64,000 nucleotides of DNA from an archaeon (GCA_021107855.1 JAIORZ010000002.1:1-64000), one strand, 5' to 3'; shown: positions 9,261-18,183, counted from the stretch's first letter. Program-made: numbers and translations. Notes: generated by a model from the letters alone, not told the origin.

Positions 9261-10628
9261 TTAAGCCCCAAAAAATCCCTTCAAGGCCGGATTCATGTCG
9301 ACCGCATGCTGCTGCGCAATATTCTGGTACAACTGATACAAAATCATAATAGCCAAAAGAATAGCAGTCCCACCAACCAAAGCCCCAAGCAGATCAGCAA
9401 TCGAAGCAAGAAGACCAATCGCAACACCACCCATAATCGTCAAAGGTCCAATATATCTCTTCAAAATGCTCTCAAGCACCCTCTCGTCCTTCCTAAACCC
9501 AGGCATACTCATACCACTATTCACAATCTTGTTCGCCTGACTCCGAGCATCCATCCCAGAAGTCCCAACCCAAAAGAAAGAAAACATAACAGAGAACACA
9601 ACATAAAACACAACATGACCAACAGCCTGACCCGCATAAATCCATCTAAAACTCCCAGTAATAAGCGTCTCCAAAATCGGAGTCGAACCAATCCAAAACG
9701 CCAAACCACTAACCGCATGTCCACCCTCAGCAAACCCTCCAAGGAAAGTCGCATGACCCAACCAATTCTGCAACAGCGAACCAAACAACTGCAAATTAGC
9801 AACCAAAGCCGAAACCAAAATCACCGGAATAACACCAGCATAAAAAAACTGCAACGGCCACTTAACAGAATGCCCACGAATTCTATCAAAAGCCAACGGA
9901 ATCTCAACCTTCAAACTCTGCGCAAAAACAACCGCCAAAAACAACAACGCCGTTACGACAATCGGGAAAAAGGCCCGAATAACCCCAGTCCCATCACCAA
10001 TAATCACCGAGGAAATAATCGCCAAAACATGCCCACTAGCTTCAAAATCTCCCTGCGGTCCAATAAACTGAAACAACAAACTAAACAACCTCCAACCAAT
10101 ACCAGCAGCAATAAACAACGAAACCCCACTCCCAAAGCCCCACTTCTGCGTAACCTCATCCATAAAAATAATCAAAAAACCACCAATACACAACTGCGTA
10201 ATCACAATCCCAGTAAACCCAGGCTCGGCCGCAATCCCCTTCATCAAAACATAAACTATCGCCTCAAAAATCACAAACGCAAACGCCAGCAGCTTCTGCA
10301 AACCCTGAAAAAACTTCTTCCCCTCAGTCGTATTCGTATCAATATTCAAAATCTGCGCCCCATTCAACAACTGCAAAATAATCGAAGCCATCACAATAGG
10401 ACCGATACCAAGCGAAATAATCGAACCGAAACTCGTTCCCAACATAATCGCCAGATACTCAAAACGAGACAAAGAACTCCCACTAATTCCAAACAACGGA
10501 ATATTCGCCAAAATGAAATATCCAACCAAAATCACAAGCGTCCACTTCAACTTTACGTTAAAACTAACCTTCTTCTCCGTCGGCGCCCGAACCTCAGGCA
10601 AATTCTTCAATAAATCCCTCAAAGCCAT
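9261..10628 (-). CDS. secY: Preprotein translocase subunit SecY (Sec61 alpha)
   Basis: 455 residues with ten TM helices, forming the protein-conducting channel. The sequence shows the plug and archaeal features such as the cytosolic loop IPLAFDRIRGHSVKWPLQF and the C-terminal RYIGPLTIMGG. It closes the spc part of the superoperon, 40 nt after uL15. SecE is encoded at 41306; no SecG/Sec-beta was found in the window. Length is normal. Confidence 0.97.
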   Translation of the reverse strand: MALRDLLKNLPEVRAPTEKKVSFNVKLKWTLVILVGYFILANIPLFGISGSSLSRFEYLAIMLGTSFGSIISLGIGPIVMASIILQLLNGAQILNIDTNTTEGKKFFQGLQKLLAFAFVIFEAIVYVLMKGIAAEPGFTGIVITQLCIGGFLIIFMDEVTQKWGFGSGVSLFIAAGIGWRLFSLLFQFIGPQGDFEASGHVLAIISSVIIGDGTGVIRAFFPIVVTALLFLAVVFAQSLKVEIPLAFDRIRGHSVKWPLQFFYAGVIPVILVSALVANLQLFGSLLQNWLGHATFLGGFAEGGHAVSGLAFWIGSTPILETLITGSFRWIYAGQAVGHVVFYVVFSVMFSFFWVGTSGMDARSQANKIVNSGMSMPGFRKDERVLESILKRYIGPLTIMGGVAIGLLASIADLLGALVGGTAILLAIMILYQLYQNIAQQHAVDMNPALKGFFGA

Positions 10629-10668
10629 GTCACATCAACATAAAAATGTTTTATAAAGTTTTGTAGAA

Positions 10669-11148
10669 CTATTCCTTCTTTTCCTTTTCGACAACCTTCT
10701 CTTTCTTGACCCACTGCTTAACCCCCTTCCCCTCAACCGGCAAAACAATCTTCCCACCAGCCTTCGCCATCTTCTCAATCGCAGCCTTCGTCGCACCCAA
10801 AGCCAAAATCTCAGCCTTAAACCCGTCCCCAGTCCCAAGAATTTTATGCTTACTCAAATCAATCTTCTGCCCTTCTTTCACAAACAAATTATCCTTAATC
10901 GAATACAAATTAATCTTCTCATACTTATGAACAGCAGTCCCCCTGGAAGTCACACCCTGCTTCCCAAAATACTTCTTCTTCTTATCAGCCATAACCGCAA
11001 CCTGTTTTTTATGGTCCGCCTTCTTCCCAGTCCCAGCCATCCCAAATCCGCCCTTATTTCCATGACCCTTGTGCTTCTGCCTAAATCCCCAACCAACAGT
11101 CCGCGCCCCACGAATCCTAGAATTCTTCGGTCTCTTATGGACTTTCAT
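10669..11148 (-). CDS. rpl15: Ribosomal protein uL15
   Basis: 159 residues, large-subunit protein binding near the peptidyl-tRNA side of domain II. The N-terminal glycine-rich basic extension (RPKNSRIRGARTVGWGFRQ, then KGHGNKGGFGMAG) and the C-terminal globular part are typical of archaeal uL15. ATG overlaps the stop of the small orphan gene upstream (ATGA). Confidence 0.97.
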   Translation of the reverse strand: MKVHKRPKNSRIRGARTVGWGFRQKHKGHGNKGGFGMAGTGKKADHKKQVAVMADKKKKYFGKQGVTSRGTAVHKYEKINLYSIKDNLFVKEGQKIDLSKHKILGTGDGFKAEILALGATKAAIEKMAKAGGKIVLPVEGKGVKQWVKKEKVVEKEKKE

Positions 11149-11450
11149 AATCCAGCCTCTCTTAACATCGCCGTATCTCCATCGACCATATCATCAATCT
11201 TAGCAAGATATCTATCTTGATACGCGAATTCCCCAGTTTTATTATCAAAATCCCCAACACAAGCAATTATTTTTTCTACCAAACGAGAATCTCCAGAACT
11301 AGTCTTGCCCATTATAAATAAATGCTCACTATTTTCAAAAACAACTTGTTCCTCCCCGCAGTATAAAACAGTCGAACCAGTTGGAATATCTTTTGGACCA
11401 AAATTAGACCCAAATTCATACACAACCCTAGCACATCCCTCCCCACACAT
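11145..11450 (-). CDS. Orphan small protein wedged between uL30 and uL15
   Basis: About 101 residues, start ATG 11450 in a TGATG overlap with the uL30 stop; its own TGA overlaps the uL15 start (ATGA). I do not recognise a family. It is acidic, with four cysteines (MCGEGC at the N-terminus, LYCG, ACVG) and no TM. Base composition is more balanced than the A/C-rich plus strand of its ribosomal neighbours. The tight overlaps show it is translated as part of the operon. No archaeal S10-spc operon I know carries a gene here. Confidence 0.75.
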   Translation of the reverse strand: MCGEGCARVVYEFGSNFGPKDIPTGSTVLYCGEEQVVFENSEHLFIMGKTSSGDSRLVEKIIACVGDFDNKTGEFAYQDRYLAKIDDMVDGDTAMLREAGL

Positions 11451-11794
11451 CACAACATCCTCCCAACCAATTTAACAATATCCTCATGCTCCCCCAAAAT
11501 TCCCTTAGGCGTAGGCAATCTCGAACTCTTCTTAAACCCACCACGCGCAGGATGCAAAAAATGAACCCCGTCCTTAGCCGGTCTCTTCTTCTTCAATTCC
11601 TTAACAAAATCCTCACCAACCTTTCCGAAAGCAACCATATGAGCAACCGACCTCACCATTCCCATCCTCACAACATCGCTCTCCTCAACAAAAACCGAAG
11701 AAAATTTCTTCCCCATCTTCAATCTCTTCAAAGTCTCATTATCTTTCTTCCTATTCTTAACTTGCCCCGCAATTCTTACAACAAAATATACCAT
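11450..11794 (-). CDS. rpl30: Ribosomal protein uL30
   Basis: 115 residues at most; ATG 11794 (MVYFVVRIAGQ) overlaps the upstream orphan's TGA. Short archaeal uL30 with the ferredoxin-like opening VRIAGQVKN and a conserved C-terminal HPARGGFKKSSR extension. Positioned between uS5 and uL15 as in all archaea, except for orphan genes on both sides. Confidence 0.93.
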   Translation of the reverse strand: MVYFVVRIAGQVKNRKKDNETLKRLKMGKKFSSVFVEESDVVRMGMVRSVAHMVAFGKVGEDFVKELKKKRPAKDGVHFLHPARGGFKKSSRLPTPKGILGEHEDIVKLVGRML

Positions 11795-12090
11795 CACTTA
11801 CTACCTCCCACAACATATTTTTCTAATCCGAATTGCTGAACTGCATTATGAACATCCGTATGCTCACTTCCAAAGACAAATCCCCTACCTAATAAAACAT
11901 CGTTCCAATGATGACGTGACCGAGTTACATGGATACTTATAACAGCTCTCCCCAAATCATAATTCTCAACATCGTTACCAAGAGTCCCATTACGGAGAGA
12001 GCAACCTTCTCCAGCTTTAACGATAGTAGCATAAAGCCCATTTTTTTCATTTTCTTGTAAAAATTTAAAATCAAGTTTTACATTTACCAT
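11794..12090 (-). CDS. Orphan small protein wedged between uS5 and uL30
   Basis: 98 residues from ATG 12090, which shares its A with the uS5 stop (TGATG). An in-frame earlier start exists but would run into uS5. No family recognised. The sequence looks like a small alpha/beta domain with a His-rich stretch (HVTRSRHHW) and ends YVVGGSK. It has no TM and no signal peptide. It is joined by overlaps on both sides, so it is co-translated with ribosomal proteins. Confidence 0.72.
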   Translation of the reverse strand: MVNVKLDFKFLQENEKNGLYATIVKAGEGCSLRNGTLGNDVENYDLGRAVISIHVTRSRHHWNDVLLGRGFVFGSEHTDVHNAVQQFGLEKYVVGGSK

Positions 12091-12923
12091 CAAACCCGAA
12101 CCTCCCCAATCTTCTCCAAAGCAGCCATACAAGCCTTAGCCGCGTTAAACGTCGTCCTAACTTTCCCCTCAGTCTTACTATAAATATCCTTAATCCCAAC
12201 AGCCCTCAAAATCTTCTTCAACTCATCATTCACAACCAACCCAGTCCCCTGAGGCGCCGGCATCAACTTAACACAAACCGAAGAAACCTTCCCCTCAACC
12301 GCAACCGGAATACTATGCTCCTCCTCACACGAACAATCAAACGAAGCACATCCCAACTTAATCTTAGTAATATTCAATTTAGCCTTCCGAAAAGCCTTCT
12401 CCTTGGCCGGCAAAGTCTCAGCAGCCTTCCCATAACCAAGCCCAACATGACCCTTCCCGTCGCCAACAACAGCCATAACACCAAAAGTCAAAACACTCGC
12501 CTCCTTAGTCTTCTTCTGCGTCTGTCTAAACGGCCTTCTCTTCCCGCCACCAAATTTACCCTTAGCCTGTCCAATAAAAAGCGTATCACTCTTCAAATTA
12601 GGAAGCAACAAATCAACAATCTCAGGCTCCATAATCTTCTTACCCTCACTCAAAACCACATCAATATCAGTCACCTTCCCAGCCCGAACAGCCCTGCCCA
12701 ACTCAGTCTTAGGAATCCATTTCTCCAACTTCTCTTTATGCTCCCTAGCAATCCTATCCTCAAAAGATTCTCTCGGCCCGTTGCCCCGCCCCTTATATCC
12801 ACCCCGTTTCTCCTCAACCTTCGCCTTCGCATCAAACTCCTTAGAAACCTTCGCATCTTCCTTCTTCTCTTTCTCTTCAACAACTTTCTCCATTTCCTTC
12901 AACTGTTTCTCAGCGTCCGTCAT
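12090..12923 (-). CDS. rps5: Ribosomal protein uS5
   Basis: 277 residues, longer than most archaeal uS5 (about 210-240) because of a charged, lysine/glutamate-rich N-terminal tail of about 60 residues. The core has the double-stranded RNA-binding fold (KRRPFRQTQKKTKEASVLTFGVMAVVGDGKGHVGLGYGKA) split here across the description: VGDGKGHVGLGYGKA is the hallmark loop involved in decoding fidelity. Followed directly by an orphan gene. Confidence 0.96.
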   Translation of the reverse strand: MTDAEKQLKEMEKVVEEKEKKEDAKVSKEFDAKAKVEEKRGGYKGRGNGPRESFEDRIAREHKEKLEKWIPKTELGRAVRAGKVTDIDVVLSEGKKIMEPEIVDLLLPNLKSDTLFIGQAKGKFGGGKRRPFRQTQKKTKEASVLTFGVMAVVGDGKGHVGLGYGKAAETLPAKEKAFRKAKLNITKIKLGCASFDCSCEEEHSIPVAVEGKVSSVCVKLMPAPQGTGLVVNDELKKILRAVGIKDIYSKTEGKVRTTFNAAKACMAALEKIGEVRV

Positions 12924-12924
12924 T

Positions 12925-13404
12925 TTATTTCAACCCTCCCTTAACTTTCTCAACCATATCTCTAATCTTAACATGCTCTCCCATCAACCTATCCTCAGCA
13001 GGAAAAACTTTATCATTAGCAGGAATATCAAGTCCACCCTCAATCAAACCAGCAACAACCGCAAAAACCCTTCCACCTTTTCTGGTCCGAGCCATTCCCA
13101 AATCCATAATATACTTACCCTTGCCTAACTTCTTCGCCATCAAAATCCCCGTCAAATACCCAGCAGAAATCCCCTTCAAACTTCCAGCCTTCTTCTTATC
13201 CCAGCCATTCTTCAAAAGCTCCTTCGATGTAACCGTCATCAAAACCTTATCCTGCGCCTCAACACTCTCAACAACCTGCAAAATAAAATACTTATTCGTA
13301 CTCCTAACAACAATCCTCGGCACACCCGAAACCAACAAAATCCGACGAGCCTTGTAATCCGTCTTATTCTCCCTTCTCCTTCGCTTCTCTGTTCTTAGTC
13401 CCAT
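12925..13404 (-). CDS. rpl18: Ribosomal protein uL18
   Basis: 159 residues; binds 5S rRNA with uL5. Begins with the basic segment KRRRRENKTDYKARR, followed by VVRSTNKYFILQVV and the conserved GISAGYLTGILMAKK. Start ATG 13404 overlaps the TAA of the preceding orphan gene (TAATG). Confidence 0.96.
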   Translation of the reverse strand: MGLRTEKRRRRENKTDYKARRILLVSGVPRIVVRSTNKYFILQVVESVEAQDKVLMTVTSKELLKNGWDKKKAGSLKGISAGYLTGILMAKKLGKGKYIMDLGMARTRKGGRVFAVVAGLIEGGLDIPANDKVFPAEDRLMGEHVKIRDMVEKVKGGLK

Positions 13405-13640
13405 TATTTTAACATTCCTACTATTTTATTAGTTAAATTAATATGATTAGAAACCACACACTCATCATTTCTCCTCAGAGGCTTTGATTTTTGAGAAGTG
13501 GCAAAAAGAAATTTCTCTTTTATCTCCTCAGTATAAGCACTTGAGGGTTTTGCTGGGGCAACATTACAGATATAACTTGCATATCCACCAAAACAATCTC
13601 CTACAGTTCCTTTTCTAAAGTCTTCTTTCCGATTTCCCAT
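13404..13640 (-). CDS. Orphan small protein wedged between eL19 and uL18
   Basis: 78 residues from ATG 13640 (MGNRKEDFRKG), one base after the eL19 stop (TAAGATG); its TAA overlaps the uL18 ATG. No known family. It has three cysteines (DCFGGYASYIC, ECVV) and a basic middle (SQKSKPLRRND). The plus strand here is balanced, unlike the T/C-rich flanks, which fits later acquisition. Confidence 0.7.
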   Translation of the reverse strand: MGNRKEDFRKGTVGDCFGGYASYICNVAPAKPSSAYTEEIKEKFLFATSQKSKPLRRNDECVVSNHINLTNKIVGMLK

Positions 13641-13641
13641 C

Positions 13642-14043
13642 TTAATTGCTCTCAATAGCCTCCTTTAACTGTCTTTTGCTTCTAAATTTCCGAGCCCTAA
13701 TCTGCTTCCGAATCTCCTGTTTCTCAACAGCGGTAATCTTCCCAGTCCTAAAAGCTCCCCTAACAAACGCCCTCAACTTCCGCGTAATAATGACATACTC
13801 CGCTTTCCGATTATTAACCTGCTTCTTAATCTTCCCAGTCCGCCTCCGATGCTTCCTCCCAACAATCTTCTTCCTCCCACTAACCTCTCGAATCAAAATA
13901 GCGCCAGACTTATGCAAATCCATAATATCCATCCTACTAATCGCTTCCTTAATTTCTTTAAGCCGACCCTCAGCAAAAACAATCCGATTCTTCCCAACCT
14001 TCAAAACCTTCGCCGCCAACTCCTTCTTCCTAGCTAACTGCAT
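13642..14043 (-). CDS. rpl19e: Ribosomal protein eL19
   Basis: 133 residues, archaeal/eukaryotic large-subunit protein. Recognised by the opening QLARKKELAAKVLKVGKNRI and the basic RKHRRRTGKIKKQ linker followed by the ARKFRSKRQLKEA helix. TAATG-type junction with eL32. Usual position in the spc cluster. Confidence 0.95.
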   Translation of the reverse strand: MQLARKKELAAKVLKVGKNRIVFAEGRLKEIKEAISRMDIMDLHKSGAILIREVSGRKKIVGRKHRRRTGKIKKQVNNRKAEYVIITRKLRAFVRGAFRTGKITAVEKQEIRKQIRARKFRSKRQLKEAIESN

Positions 14044-14426
14044 TATTTCTTAGCCTCCTTCATATAACGATTCAAAATCTTCAACTTCATCTCACCAGCC
14101 TTCTTCACAATCTCAGCTCTCTTCTTCGCTCCAACCTTTCCAATAATAATTCCGACATTTTTTAAGCCCTCAAGCATCTTAACATTCTCAACCCTAACAG
14201 ACTCGACACCACCAATAAAATTCTTACCATCACTCTCCGCTCCCCATCCAACCTTCGGCCTCTGCCCCCGACCCTTCCGACACAACCTAAACTTATTCTG
14301 CCTTCCCTTAGCCCCATGCCATTTCTGATTCTTCTTAACTCCTCGCCCAAGCCTAATCTTCTTATGCCAATCCGTTCTCAAAAACTTCGGCTTCTTCCTT
14401 ACTGTAGTTTTCTTTTCTTCCGCCAT
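14043..14426 (-). CDS. rpl32e: Ribosomal protein eL32
   Basis: About 127 residues. Core PKFLRTDWHKKIRLGRGVKK and GWGAESDGKN are typical of eL32. ATG 14426 overlaps the uL6 TGA (TGATG). Standard position after uL6, with no insertion at this junction. Confidence 0.95.
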   Translation of the reverse strand: MAEEKKTTVRKKPKFLRTDWHKKIRLGRGVKKNQKWHGAKGRQNKFRLCRKGRGQRPKVGWGAESDGKNFIGGVESVRVENVKMLEGLKNVGIIIGKVGAKKRAEIVKKAGEMKLKILNRYMKEAKK

Positions 14427-14968
14427 CAAATAGTCCTATAAGGTTTTTTAGTTATAAATATCCCATCCTGAAAAATCCGCCTATCACGTCCAGTCAACTT
14501 CGTAGCAATCTCCAAATTCGCCGCAACCTGTCCAGCAGCCTCGATATCATGCGAAGTCACACTAATCTTATTCCCCTTAATATCAACCTTCACACCATCC
14601 AAAACTTTCGCTTCACGAACAGTCGTCTCACCCAAAAAACTCTTAATCACAATCTTATTCCCCTCAACCTTAACGTTCATAGGAAAATGCACATTGCAAA
14701 CTTCCAACTCATAAACAAAATCCTCGCCAACACCCTTAACCATATTCTTCAAATGCGCCCAAATCGTCCCTATCATCTTTGACTCCCTTCTCGTCGCACC
14801 CTTAGCAACCAAAACAACCTTCCCATCCTTAACACTAGCCTTAATCTTCCCAATATCAAAACTCCGCTTCAACTCCTTCCCATTCCCCTTAACAACAAAC
14901 TCATTCCCCTTAACAGAAACCTCAACACCATCCACAATCTCAACAGTCCTTTCTAAGTCTTTATTCAT
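14426..14968 (-). CDS. rpl6: Ribosomal protein uL6
   Basis: 180 residues, two repeated domains of the uL6 fold that bind near the sarcin-ricin loop. Segments such as GTIWAHLKNMVKGVGEDF and the C-terminal GRDRRIFQDGIFI are diagnostic of archaeal uL6. Start overlaps the stop of the preceding orphan (ATGA). Confidence 0.96.
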   Translation of the reverse strand: MNKDLERTVEIVDGVEVSVKGNEFVVKGNGKELKRSFDIGKIKASVKDGKVVLVAKGATRRESKMIGTIWAHLKNMVKGVGEDFVYELEVCNVHFPMNVKVEGNKIVIKSFLGETTVREAKVLDGVKVDIKGNKISVTSHDIEAAGQVAANLEIATKLTGRDRRIFQDGIFITKKPYRTI

Positions 14969-15228
14969 AGTAAGCCCTCCAATTTCAACAACTCGTCATT
15001 TAAACCCCTAATTTGGTCATCAGCACTATTAAGAATTTCAAAAGAATGAACCATTTTGCCACAATCAGAAGTTTGTTCAGCCATAACAGAATATACCTGT
15101 CTAGCAGCCCCTATTTTTTCCCGAGCCACACCTAAATTACCTTCATCAATTGCAGCAGAAGCACCCCTTACAGAACCATCAAAAGCACTTACAACCTCAC
15201 AAGGATAATCATTCATTTTAACTCCCAT
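14965..15228 (-). CDS. Orphan small helical protein wedged between uS8 and uL6
   Basis: 87 residues from ATG 15228, in a TGATG overlap with uS8; TGA overlaps uL6 (ATGA). It looks all-helical: repeated Ala/Glu/Asp helices (ASAAIDEGNLGVAREKIG; AARQVYSVMAEQ; RGLNDELLKLEG), perhaps a small helical hairpin bundle. Two cysteines. No family recognised. Confidence 0.72.
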   Translation of the reverse strand: MGVKMNDYPCEVVSAFDGSVRGASAAIDEGNLGVAREKIGAARQVYSVMAEQTSDCGKMVHSFEILNSADDQIRGLNDELLKLEGLL

Positions 15229-15605
15229 CAATAAAAATAAGCAACAACGCTCCCTCCAATATTTTCTTTCAAAGCATCCAAATGACTAAGCATCCCCTTA
15301 TTCGTAGAAATAACCAACGTCCCAAAATTCCTCGACGGCAAAAACCGTCTCAAATACTTATCAATATCCCCAACACCAACAAAATACCGAGGTTTCACGG
15401 CCTTACACTCATTCAACTTAACAATCTTAACAGTCACGGTTTTAGCCTCAGCATCAACCTCAAAATCAATATGCCCCTTCGTCTTCATCATCTCAAACAA
15501 ATTCAACAAAACCTTAGAATACCTCTTAATCACAAGTTCCCTTTTCTCAATACGCTTAGCATTCATAATCTCATTCAACCCATCCGCAACAATATCCTGA
15601 CTCAT
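15228..15605 (-). CDS. rps8: Ribosomal protein uS8
   Basis: 125 residues, primary 16S rRNA binder of the central domain. Archaeal form: VADGLNEIMNAKRIEKRE at the start and the C-terminal STNKGMLSHLDALKE, GSVVAYFY. ATGA overlap with the orphan upstream. Confidence 0.96.
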   Translation of the reverse strand: MSQDIVADGLNEIMNAKRIEKRELVIKRYSKVLLNLFEMMKTKGHIDFEVDAEAKTVTVKIVKLNECKAVKPRYFVGVGDIDKYLRRFLPSRNFGTLVISTNKGMLSHLDALKENIGGSVVAYFY

Positions 15606-15820
15606 CCTTCATACCTCCAATTACTTACATCAACTTCAAGGCTGTCTATCTCTTTTCTCATATCAGAAGCCCTACTTTCTTCGGGAGTTTTAAAATAATA
15701 AGAACTTGCGACACTAAGAAAAAAGTCAACTTTACTAATAGGCTCTCCTACTGCAAATGCTTCTCGAGCAATAGCTATAGACGAATAAAAATTCTTAGCA
15801 TTTCTGTCTTGTATTTCCAT
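15602..15820 (-). CDS. Orphan small helical protein wedged between uS14 and uS8
   Basis: 72 residues from ATG 15820 (MEIQDRNAKNF), one base after the uS14 stop (TAAGATG), ending in an ATGA overlap with uS8. Predicted mostly helical with aromatic patches (FFLSVASSYYF) and a Trp near the end (VSNWRYEG). No family recognised. Longer in-frame starts lie inside uS14 and are less likely. Confidence 0.7.
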   Translation of the reverse strand: MEIQDRNAKNFYSSIAIAREAFAVGEPISKVDFFLSVASSYYFKTPEESRASDMRKEIDSLEVDVSNWRYEG

Positions 15821-15821
15821 C

Positions 15822-16052
15822 TTAACTATACTTCTTGAACCCCAACTCAACCGCAAGCTCCCTAAAACAGTGCCTACATAAATTTATATTATAAGATGAA
15901 ATATGCGCCCCATGCCTACCGCAAACCTCGCACTTATACGCAGCAACCCCAAACTTCCTAGGCTTAGGTCTATTATGCTTCAAAAACTTCTTCAAAATAA
16001 CAGGCTTACTACGAAGCTGCCTCGTTATCTTCCTCCAATCACTTGCTGTCAT
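15822..16052 (-). CDS. rps14: Ribosomal protein uS14, zinc-binding form
   Basis: 76 residues; slightly longer than the 54-56 of typical archaeal uS14 because of an N-terminal extension. Zinc ligands CEVCGRHG and CRHCFRE are present. Both neighbours are orphan small genes, so this ribosomal gene is isolated between two inserts. Confidence 0.93.
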   Translation of the reverse strand: MTASDWRKITRQLRSKPVILKKFLKHNRPKPRKFGVAAYKCEVCGRHGAHISSYNINLCRHCFRELAVELGFKKYS

Positions 16053-16294
16053 TATGACATACCTCCCTTAGCTGCTTCATATTTAACATCCAATGCCCTT
16101 TCAAGCTCACTAGCTATTTCTTCCGCCCTTGCCTTGTATGTTTCACAAAATCCAGACTCAAGTTTCAATTCCTTAAAATCCACATACGTCTCTATGGCAT
16201 CGTCCATACTCGGAGATTCCTTTATGGAAGCCTTCGTCCCAGAGGCTGTTACACTATAAATTAACAATTTCTCCTGCTGTTCTTTATTCCCCAT
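16052..16294 (-). CDS. Orphan small protein wedged between uL5 and uS14
   Basis: 80 residues, ATG 16294 overlapping the uL5 TAA (TAATG), and TAA overlapping uS14 (TAATG). Acidic and probably helical in its second half (AEEIASELERALDVKYEAAK). One cysteine. No family recognised. Confidence 0.72.
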   Translation of the reverse strand: MGNKEQQEKLLIYSVTASGTKASIKESPSMDDAIETYVDFKELKLESGFCETYKARAEEIASELERALDVKYEAAKGGMS

Positions 16295-16830
16295 TATTCT
16301 TCGTCCTCCACCATTTTCTTCTTCTTCCTCAAAATTTCAGTCTTAAAATTACTCACCAAATAATTCTCAATCTCTTCCCGACTAACAGTCAACCTACGAG
16401 ACTTACCCCTTTTAATCTTTTTCATCTCAACGGATTTCCCCGCTCTACTAAAAACGACACTAACCTCGAACCCCATAATTCCAACCTCACGAATATACTC
16501 AACACCGGGAATCTCAATATACTCATGAATCCCAAACGAAAAACAATTCTTCTGAATCTGCTTCTCCTTCAAAGTATTATCAATCGCAGGCAACAACTTC
16601 TTAACCATAGCCAGAGCATCCTTCCCCCTCAAAGTAACCTTCGTTCCAACCTCCAAACCCGGCCTAACATTCCAAGTCGGAATTCTCTTCCCAGCCTTAA
16701 CCTTAACAGCCTTCTTCCCAGAAATCGCCTCCAACAAAATAACACCCTTATCCAACTTCTCGCCAACTCCACCAATATTCAAAATAACTTTATCCAATTT
16801 AATCTCCCTCATTAAATTCTCCTTCACCAT
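16294..16830 (-). CDS. rpl5: Ribosomal protein uL5
   Basis: 178 residues; binds 5S rRNA and contacts P-site tRNA. Diagnostic stretches: KVILNIGGVGEKLDKG and GIHEYIEIPGVEY. The C-terminus carries a lysine-rich tail ending MVEDEE. TAATG junction with eS4. Confidence 0.96.
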   Translation of the reverse strand: MVKENLMREIKLDKVILNIGGVGEKLDKGVILLEAISGKKAVKVKAGKRIPTWNVRPGLEVGTKVTLRGKDALAMVKKLLPAIDNTLKEKQIQKNCFSFGIHEYIEIPGVEYIREVGIMGFEVSVVFSRAGKSVEMKKIKRGKSRRLTVSREEIENYLVSNFKTEILRKKKKMVEDEE

Positions 16831-17495
16831 TATCCAACCACCAAAATAGTCTTATAAGGCAAACTCACAAGCCCATGCTCCAATTTAACTTCATAATTCC
16901 TACCACGAATCAACTCCTCAAACCCAACCAACTCACCCTTCTCACCAGCATGCTTACCTAAAATAATTTCAACCTTCGCGCCCTTCTTCAAACCCAAAAC
17001 CTTCCCAACCTTATCATTCTTAGTATCCAAAACAACAGAATCCCCGACGCTAAACTTAACCTTAGTCAAAAAATTCTGCCCATCCCTCAAATTCATCTGA
17101 ACCTTCCCTTCACTCAAAACCTTCTTTCCGACAATCTTCACAATCTTACTATCTGCCTCCTTCGCATCAATATCAACCAGACTAAACTTCTTATTCACAA
17201 TCGCCAACCTATAATATTTATTTTCCTTTCCAGCATTCAAATTAAGAATATCAAGAACATTAACAGGAAAATTCTCATCATGTCTAACCTTATTATTAAT
17301 TTTCACCATTCCATTCAAAGTCATATGCTTAACTTCCTTCCGAGTTTTCGCAATCCCCAAAACATCCCTAATCAAAAATAACAAACTAATCCCTTTCCCA
17401 ACATTATGACTAGGCACAGCCACAAATCTCTTACCCCTACCCTTCCGCGGAACAGGCCACGTCTTCGGCATCTTCGTCTTCTTTATATGAGCCAT
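16830..17495 (-). CDS. rps4e: Ribosomal protein eS4
   Basis: 221 residues with an S4-like RNA-binding domain (RDVLGIAKTRKEVKHM), the central eS4 domain and a C-terminal KOW segment (KHAGEKGELVGFEEL). Archaeal/eukaryotic-specific small-subunit protein found at this place in archaeal spc operons. Confidence 0.96.
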   Translation of the reverse strand: MAHIKKTKMPKTWPVPRKGRGKRFVAVPSHNVGKGISLLFLIRDVLGIAKTRKEVKHMTLNGMVKINNKVRHDENFPVNVLDILNLNAGKENKYYRLAIVNKKFSLVDIDAKEADSKIVKIVGKKVLSEGKVQMNLRDGQNFLTKVKFSVGDSVVLDTKNDKVGKVLGLKKGAKVEIILGKHAGEKGELVGFEELIRGRNYEVKLEHGLVSLPYKTILVVG

Positions 17496-17953
17496 TATTT
17501 TTTACCCTCCACAGTTTTCTTCTTCACGACCTTCTTGACTTCCTTGACTTTTTCTTTAGTTTTTTCCTCAACAACAACCTTACCCCTCTTCAATCTCCTC
17601 TTGTCATCAACATTCAAAATAATAATCTTAACCTTCGACGGATGAAACCAAGTAACCAACTTCTCCCCACCAAGTTTCTTCTTCCTCTGAATCCCCTCAA
17701 CCTGAATCCTCGTATTCTTAACATCAACATCCCCGACCTTCCCCTGCTTCCCCTTAAACTTACCCCTCATAATCTTAACTTCATCCCCCTTCCGAACCTC
17801 AATATTCCTCCGACCATATTTCTCCCTAAGCTTCTTATCCAAACTACAGCCCATAAACTTCCTCCGAATATGATTCGGCGCATTCGCCCTAAACTTAACC
17901 TGCCTCCGAGGCTGCACACTCGAATTCCACGATTTATTAAATTCAGATTTCAT
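17495..17953 (-). CDS. rpl24: Ribosomal protein uL24
   Basis: 152 residues, with the KOW motif VRKGDEVKIMRGKFKGKQG. A lysine/valine-rich C-terminal tail of about 35 residues is longer than usual. The stop/start overlap with eS4 is TAATG; upstream lies an orphan gene. Confidence 0.95.
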   Translation of the reverse strand: MKSEFNKSWNSSVQPRRQVKFRANAPNHIRRKFMGCSLDKKLREKYGRRNIEVRKGDEVKIMRGKFKGKQGKVGDVDVKNTRIQVEGIQRKKKLGGEKLVTWFHPSKVKIIILNVDDKRRLKRGKVVVEEKTKEKVKEVKKVVKKKTVEGKK

Positions 17954-18183
17954 TATAATGTTTCCTCCGAAGCATAATTAATTGCAATGTATCTACTAAC
18001 ATAAGGAGTAACATTTCTTTCAATACACGCAATTTTTCCCTCTTCTTCCCATTTCTCAATTATTTTAGTAGCACTACCAAAGGGCAAATAGGCTTTATTC
18101 TCAAACTCAGTAGGCACAAGCCCACTTTCTTTCACCCTATCAAGTTCCATTCTAAGTTTTTTCCCAACATTTTGCTTCCCCAT
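17953..18183 (-). CDS. Orphan small protein wedged between uL14 and uL24
   Basis: 76 residues from ATG 18183 in a TGATG overlap with uL14. The pattern basic helix (GKKLRMELDRVKESG), then GSATKIIEKWEEEG followed by a beta-rich tail, could be a small winged helix, but no family is recognised. Balanced base composition compared with flanks. Confidence 0.7.
   Translation of the reverse strand: MGKQNVGKKLRMELDRVKESGLVPTEFENKAYLPFGSATKIIEKWEEEGKIACIERNVTPYVSRYIAINYASEETL

Noticed and set aside
9306-10613. Long open frame antisense to secY
   Set aside because: The A/C-rich plus strand has few stop triplets, so long mirror frames occur over many genes. The translation is a low-complexity Asn/Arg/Thr/Pro mix with no domain, while secY on the other strand is unmistakable.
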